NCBI GenBank assembly: GCA_017435865.1 | Contig: JAFSEF010000127.1 | Coordinates: 1-54,690, forward strand | Reading direction: 5' to 3' | DNA: 54,690 bases | Source: Clostridia bacterium | GTDB taxonomy: Bacteria; Bacillota; Clostridia; Oscillospirales; Acutalibacteraceae | In this document: in pieces, positions 7,826-16,465 of the stretch | Layout of the letters: every line of letters begins with the position of its first letter | How positions within the stretch are numbered: the first letter of the stretch is position 1 | Position numbers and translations under genes: made by a program | The notes under the pieces: model-generated | Told to the model about the DNA's origin: nothing | The model's database searches: none | Seen by the model: only the letters and a program-made list of their open reading frames with translations

Positions 7826-9940
7826 TTATTCAGTTACTTCTTCTGCCTCTTCAGCAGCTGCAGCAGCTTCATTTTCCTTTGCCTTGGCGATCATTTCGTC
7901 AATGGACATGCTAACGGGAGCATCGTCAACTTCTTCTTCAACTTCTTCAACAACTTCCTTTACGGGAGCTTCGAGGAGAGCCTTGATGGAAAGGCTGATG
8001 TGCTTCTTTTCGAAGTCAACATCAAGAAGCTTAACTTTAACAACATCACCGATGGAAAGAACATCCTGCGGCTTTGCGATGCGTTCATAAGAGATCTGAG
8101 AAATATGAATCAGACCTTCCATACCGGGGAACAGTTCAGCAAAAGCGCCGAATGTGGTAAGAGAAACGATCTTGACTTCATATTCGCCGCCGATCGGATA
8201 ATCTCTCTTGAGGATTTCCCACGGATTGTCTTCAGTTCTCTTATAACCGAGAGAAATCTTTTTCTTTTCGGTATCAAGAGCCTTGATATATACATCAACA
8301 ACATCACCGACACTGACAACATCAGAGGGATGCTTGATGCGTTTCCAGGAAAGTTCGCTTCTGTGGATCATACCGACTACGTCGCCGCCAAGATCAACAA
8401 ATGCACCAAAGTCAGTAAGAGAAACAACTGTACCGGTGAAACGATCTTCAACAGCAGCAGTTTCCCAGAACTTAGCCTGGCTTGCCTTACGGAGTTCTTT
8501 TGCAGCTTCACGGATGGAACCGACTGCACCGCGTCTTCTTCTGTCAAATTCGATGACTTTGAAGCTGACGGTCTTATTAAGCATATCTTCAAGTCTGCCG
8601 TTTCTCGGAACAGTAGAAAGAGAAGCGGGAACAAATACACGGATGCCGTTGGAGAATACGATAAGGCCCTTGCTGATCACTTCAACAACTGTACCTTCGA
8701 GGATTGCTCCGTCTTTAGCAGCCTGTTCAATCTCCTCTCTGTGCTTCTTTTCGTCGAAGCGCTTCTTTGAAAGAAGAATTGTGCCTTCCACGTCGTTTGT
8801 TTTCATGATGAAGAGATTCAGTTCATCACCGACTTTGAGTTCTTTCATGTGGTTAGCAGTGGGATCTGCACTATACTCATCGAGAGGGATAATACCGGTC
8901 TGCTTGCGGCCGATGTCAACCTGAATTTCATTGGGAGCGATGTGCATAACCACACCGACAACAGTCTGATTGTTGTTCAGGTTCTTGTAGGATTCTTCCA
9001 GTCCCTGCTCGAAGGACCAATCTTCTGTGGTATCTGCAGCTGTTACGGGAGCATGTCCTTCGCTCTCGACTGCTGATACGTTGTTTTCATTGATGATGTC
9101 GGACATTGTTTTTTGTACCTCCTTTATTATACGAACAGGTGTTGAAGCACCTGCAGTAAGCCCGATGTCTCTCTTACCGGAGAAATCGATAGCATACAAT
9201 TCCTCCGCAGTCTCGATCTGGTGTGTTTCACAAATTTCGGAACAAAGGCTTGTGAGCTTTGCCGTGTTAGAAGAATTTCTGCCTCCGACAACAATCATCA
9301 TGTCATTCCGCTTTGCTAATTCAACAGCCTCTTCTTGCCTGCGAGAAGTCGCAGAACATATTGTATCAAATATTTTTGGATTTGTACATAGTAATTTTTG
9401 ATTTTTTAAACTTTTTTTTAGCTCTTGTGAATTAAATGTTGTTTGCGATACCAATATTGGTGATATATCATATTTTGATGCATACATATCCATTGTTGCG
9501 GTTAAATCAGCATCTGAAGAAAACACAAACGATTCGCCATGGCAACAACTACGGATGCCGATGACCTCAGGGTGCTGCGGATCTCCGGCAATCAGGACCG
9601 GAATATTCCCGGCACTTTCAGCATCAACAATTTTTCTGATTTTTTCAACAAAGGGGCAAGTCGCATCGTGATAAGGTATTCCTTTTTCTTCTAATTGTGT
9701 AATAATATGTTTTTCAACACCATGCGTTCTGAGCACCAATATATAACCCTCCGGTACATCATCCGGACTGTCAACAACAAGAACACCGTTTGATCGAAGT
9801 TCATCGATAAAAGAAGGATTATGAATCAAAGGTCCGAGAGTGCAGACCTTTCGTCCTTTTGCAAGAAAATCATCAACCGTCTGCACCGCACGTGCTACAC
9901 CAAAACAAAAACCTGCAGTTTTCGCTAAAGTAATACTCAT
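7826..9940 (-). CDS. ispH-rpsA: IspH (HMBPP reductase) fused to ribosomal protein S1-like domains
   Basis: A 704-residue bifunctional protein. Residues 1-285 are IspH, the [4Fe-4S] enzyme that makes IPP and DMAPP in the last step of the MEP isoprenoid pathway; the three cluster cysteines are Cys12, Cys95 and Cys195. A linker leads to four S1 RNA-binding repeats (about 320-650; the third and fourth have the classic TDFGAFVDL and TTFGAFAEL cores), then an acidic Glu/Ala-rich tail. The S1 part probably serves as ribosomal protein S1. This fusion is known from Clostridia. The start overlaps the cmk stop by 4 nt. Confidence 0.95.
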   Translation of the reverse strand: MSITLAKTAGFCFGVARAVQTVDDFLAKGRKVCTLGPLIHNPSFIDELRSNGVLVVDSPDDVPEGYILVLRTHGVEKHIITQLEEKGIPYHDATCPFVEKIRKIVDAESAGNIPVLIAGDPQHPEVIGIRSCCHGESFVFSSDADLTATMDMYASKYDISPILVSQTTFNSQELKKSLKNQKLLCTNPKIFDTICSATSRRQEEAVELAKRNDMMIVVGGRNSSNTAKLTSLCSEICETHQIETAEELYAIDFSGKRDIGLTAGASTPVRIIKEVQKTMSDIINENNVSAVESEGHAPVTAADTTEDWSFEQGLEESYKNLNNNQTVVGVVMHIAPNEIQVDIGRKQTGIIPLDEYSADPTANHMKELKVGDELNLFIMKTNDVEGTILLSKKRFDEKKHREEIEQAAKDGAILEGTVVEVISKGLIVFSNGIRVFVPASLSTVPRNGRLEDMLNKTVSFKVIEFDRRRRGAVGSIREAAKELRKASQAKFWETAAVEDRFTGTVVSLTDFGAFVDLGGDVVGMIHRSELSWKRIKHPSDVVSVGDVVDVYIKALDTEKKKISLGYKRTEDNPWEILKRDYPIGGEYEVKIVSLTTFGAFAELFPGMEGLIHISQISYERIAKPQDVLSIGDVVKVKLLDVDFEKKHISLSIKALLEAPVKEVVEEVEEEVDDAPVSMSIDEMIAKAKENEAAAAAEEAEEVTE

Positions 9941-10605
9941 ATTTTCTCACCAATAATTCTCAGAATTGCGGCAGAAGTCTGCTCAATGTCCATCTCAGAA
10001 CAATCCAACAGAATTGCATCCTCTGCTTGCTTCAAAGGTGCTACATCCCGGTGTGAATCGTTGTAATCGCGTTGCTGAATTTCTGCAAGAAGAACATCAA
10101 AATCGACAGGTGTACCCTTTGCTTTCAATTCGTCATATCTTCTTTTTGTCCTGACTTCAGCAGAAGCTGTAAGAAAAATCTTGACCTGTGCATTCGGTAA
10201 CACAACAGTACCTATATCTCTGCCATCCATAATGCAGTTGTTATTCTTTGCAATATCCTGCTGTAAATTGAAAAGGTGCTGTCTGACTTCAGGAATTGCA
10301 GACACATTGGAAGCTGCCATTGAAGCAGCAGGAAGACGAATATCTGTTGATACATCATCATCGTTCAGAAAGACGTGCTGTTCACCGTCAACATAACCGA
10401 TTGTGATAATCGCATTATCAAGCACAGAACACACTTCCTCACGGTTGTCGGTATGTAAGCCGTTTCGCATTACATGCACCCCAATAGCTCTGTACATGGC
10501 TCCTGTATCAACATATACATAACCGAGTGCAGCAGCAATTTTTCTGGCAATTGTGCTTTTACCTGCACCGGAAGGACCATCAATTGCAACATTAATCATA
10601 ATCAT
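9937..10605 (-). CDS. cmk: cytidylate kinase
   Basis: A 222-residue (d)CMP kinase that phosphorylates CMP/dCMP with ATP. Near the N-terminus is the P-loop GPSGAGKST, followed by YVDTGAMYRA, the MDGRDIGTVV block and the RDYNDSHRDVAPL lid region, all diagnostic of Cmk. It sits between the flavoprotein gene (6 nt upstream) and ispH-rpsA (ATGA overlap), in the conserved clostridial order cmk-ispH-rpsA. Confidence 0.97.
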   Translation of the reverse strand: MIMINVAIDGPSGAGKSTIARKIAAALGYVYVDTGAMYRAIGVHVMRNGLHTDNREEVCSVLDNAIITIGYVDGEQHVFLNDDDVSTDIRLPAASMAASNVSAIPEVRQHLFNLQQDIAKNNNCIMDGRDIGTVVLPNAQVKIFLTASAEVRTKRRYDELKAKGTPVDFDVLLAEIQQRDYNDSHRDVAPLKQAEDAILLDCSEMDIEQTSAAILRIIGEKI

Positions 10606-10611
10606 TCTCCT

Positions 10612-11853
10612 TTATTCTTCGGATGCACTGATTCCCGCGAGATTGCCGGTTGAAAAAGCAATCTGCAAATTAAAACCACCGGTATATGCATCCACATCAA
10701 TCACTTCGCCCGCGAAATATAAACCCTTGACCAGCTTTGATTCCATTGTTTTCGGATTCAGTTGCGTTACCTGCACACCACCTGCGGTTACAATGGCTTC
10801 TTCAACAGGTCTTTTTTTGGTTATCGTAAGAGGCAACTCCTTAATAAGACTTCCGAGATACTGTCTGTCATCTCTTGTGATCTGATTGACACGCAGATCA
10901 CTCGGTATTCCGGACAGTCGCACAATAACAGGAATCAGACTCTTCGGTAAAAGTTTGGACAATGCATTCGCAAGTGCTTTGTTGGACATTTCGGCGAAAT
11001 CTCTGAGAATACGAGCATCAAGCTGTTCATGCGAAAGAGCAGGTTTTAAATCTATGAGCAATTCGTACTTTCCGGATTTCATATCTGCAAGATGTGAAGA
11101 AGCACTCAGAATAATCGGACCGGATACGCCGAAATGTGTAAACAACATTTCACCAAAATCAGTATAAACATCAGTATAGTTCTCGGTATCTCGTACAGTA
11201 ATGCGTACATTCTTCAATGCCAAGCCTTGTGCGTCTTTAACCCAACTCTCTTTTGTTTCAAGCGGTACAAGAGACGGTGACGTCGGAACAATTGAATGAC
11301 CTGTTTGCTTTGCAAGAACATATCCGTCGCCTGTTGAACCGGTCAACGGATACGACAATCCTCCTGTAGCAACAACAACAGCATCACCATTATAGACATT
11401 ACCGCTTTCGCACTTGACTCCGGTTATTGACGAATTCTCTGTAAAAAGTGCAACAACACGTTCTTCTTTTCGTTTTACACCGTTTTGCTTGCAAAAAGAA
11501 TCAAGTGCATCAACAATATCCATTGCTTTATCAGATTCGGGAAACACGCGGTTACCGCGTTCAATCTTCATCGGAACGCCACGTGTTTCAAAGAAGTCAA
11601 TCACATCATACGGCATCATCCGAGAAAATGCGGAATAAAGAAATCTGCCATTAGACGGAATATGATCGGTCAACTCATTCAAAAGTGTGCAGGCATTGGT
11701 TACATTGCACCTGCCTTTTCCTGTAATCATCAATTTTCTGCCGGGGCGTGCATTGCGTTCAAGCAATAATACCTGCGCACCGTTTGCAGCGGCCTGTCCT
11801 GCTGCCATCATGCCTGCAGGACCCGCACCAACAACAATCACTGTACGACTCAT
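10612..11853 (-). CDS. BaiN/HI0933-family NAD(P)/FAD-dependent oxidoreductase
   Basis: A 413-residue flavoprotein. It begins with the dinucleotide-binding motif GAGPAGMMAAGQAA, has the MITGKGRCNVTN block characteristic of the HI0933/YtfP/BaiN family, and a C-terminal GLYFAGEVIDVDAYTGGFNLQ FAD-binding segment. Family members are poorly characterised; one (BaiN) is reported to act on bile-acid intermediates, but that role should not be assumed. It starts the operon with cmk and ispH-rpsA and has its own sigma-A promoter and AGGAG Shine-Dalgarno. Confidence 0.9.
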   Translation of the reverse strand: MSRTVIVVGAGPAGMMAAGQAAANGAQVLLLERNARPGRKLMITGKGRCNVTNACTLLNELTDHIPSNGRFLYSAFSRMMPYDVIDFFETRGVPMKIERGNRVFPESDKAMDIVDALDSFCKQNGVKRKEERVVALFTENSSITGVKCESGNVYNGDAVVVATGGLSYPLTGSTGDGYVLAKQTGHSIVPTSPSLVPLETKESWVKDAQGLALKNVRITVRDTENYTDVYTDFGEMLFTHFGVSGPIILSASSHLADMKSGKYELLIDLKPALSHEQLDARILRDFAEMSNKALANALSKLLPKSLIPVIVRLSGIPSDLRVNQITRDDRQYLGSLIKELPLTITKKRPVEEAIVTAGGVQVTQLNPKTMESKLVKGLYFAGEVIDVDAYTGGFNLQIAFSTGNLAGISASEE

Positions 11854-11881
11854 AATAATTCTCCTATTTATAATCCATTAA

Positions 11882-11910
11882 ATTATACAGTCATTTGAAC
11901 AAAAAAGCAA
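11882..11910 (-). promoter_or_regulatory. sigma-A promoter for the flavoprotein-cmk-ispH-rpsA operon
   Basis: On the - strand TTGCTT (11905-11910) and TATAAT (11882-11887) are 17 nt apart. It starts at the end of the mazF terminator and lies 29 nt before the flavoprotein start. Confidence 0.7.
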
Positions 11911-11936
11911 GAAAAAAAACTGCCCGTTAAGGCAGT
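11911..11936 (-). terminator. intrinsic terminator downstream of mazF
   Basis: The stem ACTGCC/GGCAGT (11919-11936, - strand) is followed by a run of eight T residues. It closes the spoIIIA/DUF1292/mazF group. Confidence 0.85.
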
Positions 11937-11945
11937 CACAAATAA

Positions 11946-12296
11946 TTAAGTAGAACTTAAGCCGAAACTGACAGACAATGCTTCATTTACGCGAGTCATA
12001 TCATATTGATCAAGCGAACCCATGTGCTCACGTAATCTGCGTTTGTCAATCGTCCGCACTTGCTCAAGAAGTACAATGGAATCTTTCTGCAAACCGCAAC
12101 CGCATGCATCCACCTGAATATGAGTCGGTAATTTCGTCTTATCTTTTTGACTGGTTATGGCCGCTGCAATTACCGTGGGACTGAATTTATTACCGACATC
12201 ATTCTGCACAATGAGTACAGGTCGGATGCCGCCTTGTTCCGATCCTACAACAGGACTCAGATCAGCATAAAATATATCGCCGCGTTTAACATTCAT
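11946..12296 (-). CDS. mazF: MazF/NdoA-family endoribonuclease toxin
   Basis: A 116-residue PemK/MazF-family protein with the canonical MNVKRGDIFYADLSPVVGSE start, GGIRPVLIVQND and the SPTVIAAAITSQ core containing the conserved Arg and Thr/Ser of the active site. The family cleaves mRNA at short sequences. No mazE/ndoAI-like antitoxin gene lies next to it; the gene upstream is DUF1292. A CTGCAAA/TTTGCAG stem-loop abuts its GGAGG Shine-Dalgarno. It ends in a strong terminator. Confidence 0.92.
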   Translation of the reverse strand: MNVKRGDIFYADLSPVVGSEQGGIRPVLIVQNDVGNKFSPTVIAAAITSQKDKTKLPTHIQVDACGCGLQKDSIVLLEQVRTIDKRRLREHMGSLDQYDMTRVNEALSVSFGLSST

Positions 12297-12373
12297 TTAC
12301 AATGCCTCCTGCAAATCTTTACATTTCTATTGTTTGCAGTAAGGTCGGCTGTTAAACATGATTTTTCAGAAAA

Positions 12374-12637
12374 TCAATCCTCGTCAAAAATTTCCTCAAA
12401 ACACTGAACAACTTTTTTAAAAAGAGCATCATCGTCTATGGTTTCATAAGACTCGTGACCGTCGTTCATTTCGTGAAGACGCAAAATAACAACTGATTCA
12501 GTATCCGTCTCAAGCAAAGCAGCGAATTCATCACCATCCACAACTGCCATTTCAAGAAACTCAAAAACAGCTTTATTTCCGTCCGCATCTGCAAGGATTA
12601 TATTTCCGTCTTTATCACTGATTTTTGTAAAAAGCAT
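12374..12637 (-). CDS. DUF1292 family protein
   Basis: An 87-residue acidic protein of the DUF1292 (YrzB-like) type, with the usual pattern of an FELGEVE-like strand: KAVFEFLEMAVVDGDEFAALLE followed by VVILRL. Function unknown. The upstream open frame overlaps spoIIIAH, but the ATG at 12637 has a perfect GGAGGTG Shine-Dalgarno. That Shine-Dalgarno lies in the 3' arm of a 14-bp hairpin which also contains a promoter (12642-12685), so expression is probably separated from the upstream sporulation operon. Confidence 0.8.
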   Translation of the reverse strand: MLFTKISDKDGNIILADADGNKAVFEFLEMAVVDGDEFAALLETDTESVVILRLHEMNDGHESYETIDDDALFKKVVQCFEEIFDED

Positions 12638-12641
12638 AACA

Positions 12642-12685
12642 AACACCTCCGTATGTATTTTAATATCATACGAAGGTGTTGTCAA
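12642..12685 (-). promoter_or_regulatory. sigma-A promoter embedded in a Shine-Dalgarno-sequestering hairpin
   Basis: On the - strand TTGACA (12680-12685) and TAAAAT (12657-12662) have a 17-nt spacer. The arms at 12667-12680 and 12642-12655 are fully complementary over 14 bp as RNA, with one G-U pair. The 3' arm contains the GGAGGTG Shine-Dalgarno of the DUF1292 gene. The expected transcription start (about 12650) is downstream of the 5' arm, so only read-through RNA can form the hairpin. Confidence 0.75.
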
Positions 12686-12692
12686 TAGTTTC

Positions 12693-13232
12693 TCAGGCAC
12701 CTGTAATTCTGATATTCTCAACTGTACCGCAGTTTGAAGAAATTATATCACTGATTGCCAGTACAGCATCGTCATCAAGCAGAGCTTCTTCTATAACCAC
12801 TTCGATGCCGTTGGTTTCAATTGTGCAAATGCAATCACTGCCGATTTTAGCTGTGATAAGATTTTCAATGTCAGTTTCAAGCATCATACCCGTATTGATG
12901 TTGCTTAATTCTTTAGCTGCATTGATTGCTGCTTCTGATTCACTGTCGCAGGTATCAAGAATATTCTGCAAAGTTTCTACTGCTTCATCGCGTGCATTCA
13001 GACGATTGAGTCTGGCAGTCTCAAAATACTCATTCTGTGCATCATCATCAATTTCTTCAACTGCATTCGCGGATGAAATTACATCTTTTGAAAGTTTCTC
13101 ATTCACCGCCACAGTCAAATCTTTACCATTTTCATTTGCACCGACATAGTACCAGTTAGCAAATACTGCCAGTCCCAATGCAGCAACAAGTGCAGCCATA
13201 ACAATTTGTTTCTTACCGATAATCATATTCAT
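12693..13232 (-). CDS. spoIIIAH: stage III sporulation protein AH
   Basis: A 179-residue mother-cell membrane protein with a single N-terminal helix (about residues 8-26) and an extracellular region that, in characterised homologues, forms a YscJ/FliF-like ring and binds SpoIIQ across the intermembrane space. Visible here are the helical EYFETARLNRLNARDEAVETLQNIL segment and the C-terminal ring-building fold (ENLITAKIGSDCICTIE, DAVLAISDIIS). It is the last gene of the operon, 15 nt after spoIIIAG. Confidence 0.92.
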   Translation of the reverse strand: MNMIIGKKQIVMAALVAALGLAVFANWYYVGANENGKDLTVAVNEKLSKDVISSANAVEEIDDDAQNEYFETARLNRLNARDEAVETLQNILDTCDSESEAAINAAKELSNINTGMMLETDIENLITAKIGSDCICTIETNGIEVVIEEALLDDDAVLAISDIISSNCGTVENIRITGA

Positions 13233-13247
13233 TTGTATTACCCCTTA

Positions 13248-13775
13248 TTAATTTGATTGTTTATAAGCAGAGATGTGAATTCTGTTTGTTGGAATGTTCA
13301 GTGAAGCAGATAATAACAAAGTAATTTCAGTTTGTACTTTTACACTGTTTCCACCGTCACAACAAACAGCGACGCCTCTGATTTTAGGTGCAGTTGACAT
13401 GATACAAAGACCGCTGTCATAACCTTGTTGATTTTTAATAATCACATATTCATAATCAAGGTCTGTTTTATCGCCGTTTTGTTCTTTTCTTAAATCTTTT
13501 GCATAATCACTTTGCGTAAGTGAATCAAATGTCAGATATACTTTAACACGACCTACTCCATCAACATTTTGAAGAAAACTTTCAAGTTTCTTTTCTGTTT
13601 CATTTTCCAACAATCGTAGTAAATCACTTTCAGATAACGTATTTTCTTCTGTTTTTTGCGTATCGGTAACAAACAGCAACAACAAAAAGAACAAAGCTCC
13701 GCACAGCACAATTACACTTTTTTTGTTTTTCTTAACGATTTCAGTCAGCCGTGTTTTCAGATGAACAATATCCAT
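13248..13775 (-). CDS. spoIIIAG: stage III sporulation protein AG
   Basis: A 175-residue protein with one transmembrane helix (about residues 20-37) and the SpoIIIAG C-terminal region: LESFLQNVDGVGRVKVYLTF followed by IRGVAVCCDGGNSVKVQTEITLLLSASLNIPTNRIHI, the ring-forming secretin/FliF-like fold. SpoIIIAG forms a large oligomeric ring in the outer forespore membrane channel. Four nucleotides separate it from spoIIIAF. Confidence 0.95.
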   Translation of the reverse strand: MDIVHLKTRLTEIVKKNKKSVIVLCGALFFLLLLFVTDTQKTEENTLSESDLLRLLENETEKKLESFLQNVDGVGRVKVYLTFDSLTQSDYAKDLRKEQNGDKTDLDYEYVIIKNQQGYDSGLCIMSTAPKIRGVAVCCDGGNSVKVQTEITLLLSASLNIPTNRIHISAYKQSN

Positions 13776-13779
13776 ATAT

Positions 13780-14268
13780 TCAATCCACCACCGTTCCGTA
13801 TGAAATCACACAGTTCTGACAATATTCCCGTATGGCTTCTTCGAGTTGCTGAAAGTTTTCCGGTTTTTCTGACAGATCAATTATTATACATTTAATATGT
13901 ATGCAATTTCCGCTCTGAATATCCAAATCTGTTTCAATTGTGTATTCATCAATATCATACTGCATCAGTATCGAAGCAAGATCCTGCCTGATTCTGTTTT
14001 CAGTTTCCTGTTTTAAATATGCTGAAATCATTTCTTCATTTTCATAAAAAATATGCTCTCCGGAAAATTCCGGTACAGGAATAACAACTTCATCAAGTGT
14101 TTTCAAGTTGCTCAGCGGAGCAATAAACACAAGGATTACAAAAACATGATAAATTTTAATCACCATTGACGAAACAGAATCATCAGCAAGAACGAACTGC
14201 AGAATAACACCGACAACACTGACAAATAAAATACTAAAAACCCATGATTTCAGCTCGATATCAGTCAC
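13780..14268 (-). CDS. spoIIIAF: stage III sporulation protein AF
   Basis: A 162-residue protein with two N-terminal membrane helices (about residues 8-25 and 36-55) and a soluble C-terminal domain (LASILMQYDIDEYTIETDLDI and an alpha/beta end), as in SpoIIIAF. It is part of the mother cell-forespore feeding-tube/secretion complex. The start overlaps the spoIIIAE stop by 4 nt. Confidence 0.92.
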   Translation of the reverse strand: MTDIELKSWVFSILFVSVVGVILQFVLADDSVSSMVIKIYHVFVILVFIAPLSNLKTLDEVVIPVPEFSGEHIFYENEEMISAYLKQETENRIRQDLASILMQYDIDEYTIETDLDIQSGNCIHIKCIIIDLSEKPENFQQLEEAIREYCQNCVISYGTVVD

Positions 14269-15362
14269 CTACCGTTCATCATCATGATAAGAATAATTCC
14301 CAATATACTGAGAAAGAACTGATAAATCAAAATAACACTTTGCAACACAAACAGTCCGTCAAGTGAGCTGAAATATGAACTACAGACATCTTGTGCAAAA
14401 ACGGAAGATACCAAAGACAGAGCTTTCATCATAAAAGACCATATCATCAATTCTGTTAACATCGGTGCAACAGTAAAAAACAAAATCACTACAGACAATA
14501 TACAACCGGTGTGCTTTAATAACGCCACCGATGATACGACAGAACTCATTGCTTCTGACAACGCACTGCCCACAACCGGTATCATATTTCCGACTATAAA
14601 CTTCATCCCTCTTATTCCGACTCGATCAGCTGACACAGCAAGTACTGATTTCAAAGATAAGAATGCAGAAAACAAGCCTGAAAGAAGTGTCAATATGAAA
14701 GAAACAGATTTTTTAAAAAATGCAGCCGTTTTCTCTGCAAAAGGCATATTCTGGATCGAATTGGATGTTACAAGACATATAAACACAGCACTGAAGGGAG
14801 CAGATATTTCGGTAATCAGTTGCGTAAAAAGTTGCAAAATACCAAAACTGAATCCTTGAATACAAGCAGCAGCGGCAGGATTTCCGCTGATTGTCAGTAA
14901 TGCAGCCAAAACAGGAATCTGTGTTTTTATCATCACGGACAAAGAATTGCCCGTTCCGAGGACTGCACGTATCAGCTCCGAGATCGGTGATAACAAAGTA
15001 AAAATAATCATCACAATACCGATGCAATCGGTAATCCTTTTCATTTCATCATTGCCGTGTGCAAACGATTGCGAAAAAGTGAGAATAAGAATAATGACAA
15101 CGCATATAACAAACACACGAAAAGGTCTGCTCGCTTTGTCAATAATCATTTCTTTTATGAGCAGCAAAAGATCATTCAGATCTACACCTGACAATTCCTG
15201 CAAACTGCCGTTATGAATCCCTAAATCATCAAGATACGACTGCACATCACTGCTTGCGGTATCAAAAACAGAATCGATGATTTCATTTTCTGTAGCACAG
15301 ACGGGCAGAAACAGTAAAAACAATATCAGAACACACAGAACTCCTGTCAGAACCCTTTTCAT
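14265..15362 (-). CDS. spoIIIAE: stage III sporulation protein AE
   Basis: A 365-residue polytopic membrane protein with a signal-like N-terminus, DLNDLLLLIKEMI, and six to eight hydrophobic segments including the conserved VGIRGMKFIVGNMIPVVGSALSEA block. SpoIIIAE is a predicted membrane channel component of the SpoIIIA-SpoIIQ complex. Overlaps of 4 nt on both sides (AD and AF) show tight translational coupling. Confidence 0.95.
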   Translation of the reverse strand: MKRVLTGVLCVLILFLLFLPVCATENEIIDSVFDTASSDVQSYLDDLGIHNGSLQELSGVDLNDLLLLIKEMIIDKASRPFRVFVICVVIILILTFSQSFAHGNDEMKRITDCIGIVMIIFTLLSPISELIRAVLGTGNSLSVMIKTQIPVLAALLTISGNPAAAACIQGFSFGILQLFTQLITEISAPFSAVFICLVTSNSIQNMPFAEKTAAFFKKSVSFILTLLSGLFSAFLSLKSVLAVSADRVGIRGMKFIVGNMIPVVGSALSEAMSSVVSSVALLKHTGCILSVVILFFTVAPMLTELMIWSFMMKALSLVSSVFAQDVCSSYFSSLDGLFVLQSVILIYQFFLSILGIILIMMMNGR

Positions 15363-15751
15363 AAGTACGTCTCCAGTAATCCTTTTATCAATTCAAATAA
15401 GCTTTCAAATACAGGAAATGCAGTAAACAATATAAGAGCCTTTGCTGCATAATCAATTTTAACCGCCAATGCATTCTCACCTGCATCCTGACAAAGAGCA
15501 TGAAGCAAGCGAGCAATCACCGTATATCCGCAACATTTTGTCAGCACTGCAATGTAATTGACTGAAAATTGAAGATCACTCATATATTCTTCTATCTTTT
15601 CAAACAATCTCTGATAATAAGGAAAAACCGCAAGAAGAATAAAAAGTACAACACACAGTTCCAGAATAAATGCATACTCTGCATGTTCACGTTTAAGTAT
15701 CATATAAACAACAGACAGTACAATTATAATCCCTGTAAATTTCAGAATCAT
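15359..15751 (-). CDS. spoIIIAD: stage III sporulation protein AD
   Basis: A 130-residue membrane protein with three to four hydrophobic segments, matching SpoIIIAD in length and in the conserved KCCGYTVIARLLHALCQDAGENALAVKIDYAAKALIL stretch. It is a probable membrane subunit of the SpoIIIA channel. It overlaps spoIIIAC and spoIIIAE by 4 nt each. Confidence 0.94.
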   Translation of the reverse strand: MILKFTGIIIVLSVVYMILKREHAEYAFILELCVVLFILLAVFPYYQRLFEKIEEYMSDLQFSVNYIAVLTKCCGYTVIARLLHALCQDAGENALAVKIDYAAKALILFTAFPVFESLFELIKGLLETYL

Positions 15752-15942
15752 ATATCAAACACGGATCTTATGTAAGAAAACAAAGATGATACATACGGAA
15801 TAATCATCATCAACGCAATGATCAGACCTGCAATCGTGGTAATCATTGTATATTCATCTCTCCCCGACCGTGTCAGAATCTGATTGATGACAGCAACAAT
15901 GATGCCTATTGCTGCGATTTTAAAAATGATATCTATTTCCAT
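15748..15942 (-). CDS. spoIIIAC: stage III sporulation protein AC
   Basis: A 64-residue protein with two membrane helices. The pattern IDIIFKIAAIGIIVAVINQIL, then SGRDEYTM, then a second helix is the conserved SpoIIIAC form. It lies 10 nt after spoIIIAB. Confidence 0.95.
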   Translation of the reverse strand: MEIDIIFKIAAIGIIVAVINQILTRSGRDEYTMITTIAGLIIALMMIIPYVSSLFSYIRSVFDI

Positions 15943-15952
15943 GTATCCTCCG

Positions 15953-16456
15953 TCAACACAAAAGAATGAAAATCAGCACTCCGCTCAATGTTCCGAGGGT
16001 AATGTACATTCTTCTGTTTTTTTCTAAACATTGTTTTCTTTTTTCAACTGCTTCTTTGCAAAATAGACTGTAAAAATGGCACAATTTTTTTTGATCTTCA
16101 AGATCCCCCTTACCGAATTCCTGTGAAAAATATCGCAATAATACCAACTCGTCTTTTGCAATTCTCATATCAACAACAAACGCAGCAATAGCTTTGTTCC
16201 ATACTTGATCAAAAGTGAATTCATCCGACAATCCCTGTACTATATCTCTGCAAAAGGAAGTACATATTCCCTGTTTCTCAGCACTTTCAAATAAGTATGC
16301 CAATTCCATCGGCGTTGCATTCAGAATATTCTCAAAACGATGAAACAATAAAGATAATTCATTCAGAAAGCAAATGCTTTTGTTTCTGTTGCGCAAATCA
16401 AAATAAACCATAATGACAGGTGCTGTACTGATGATGATCAGAATTATGTAACGCAT
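15953..16456 (-). CDS. spoIIIAB: stage III sporulation protein AB
   Basis: A 167-residue protein with hydrophobic helices at both ends (residues 1-18 and 150-167) and a helical cytoplasmic middle that resembles the GspF-like fold described for SpoIIIAB; FGKGDLEDQKKLCHFY is a conserved block. It probably interacts with the SpoIIIAA ATPase, 9 nt upstream. Confidence 0.92.
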   Translation of the reverse strand: MRYIILIIISTAPVIMVYFDLRNRNKSICFLNELSLLFHRFENILNATPMELAYLFESAEKQGICTSFCRDIVQGLSDEFTFDQVWNKAIAAFVVDMRIAKDELVLLRYFSQEFGKGDLEDQKKLCHFYSLFCKEAVEKRKQCLEKNRRMYITLGTLSGVLIFILLC

Positions 16457-16465
16457 ATTGATAAT

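Noticed and set aside
8000-8924. Long + strand open frames over the S1 domains of ispH-rpsA
   Set aside because: They are Ser/Thr-rich complements of the conserved S1 coding region, with no start signals.
12374-12637. DUF1292 gene as the mazE antitoxin
   Set aside because: The protein has no ribbon-helix-helix or AbrB-like motif. I kept it only as a question in the findings.
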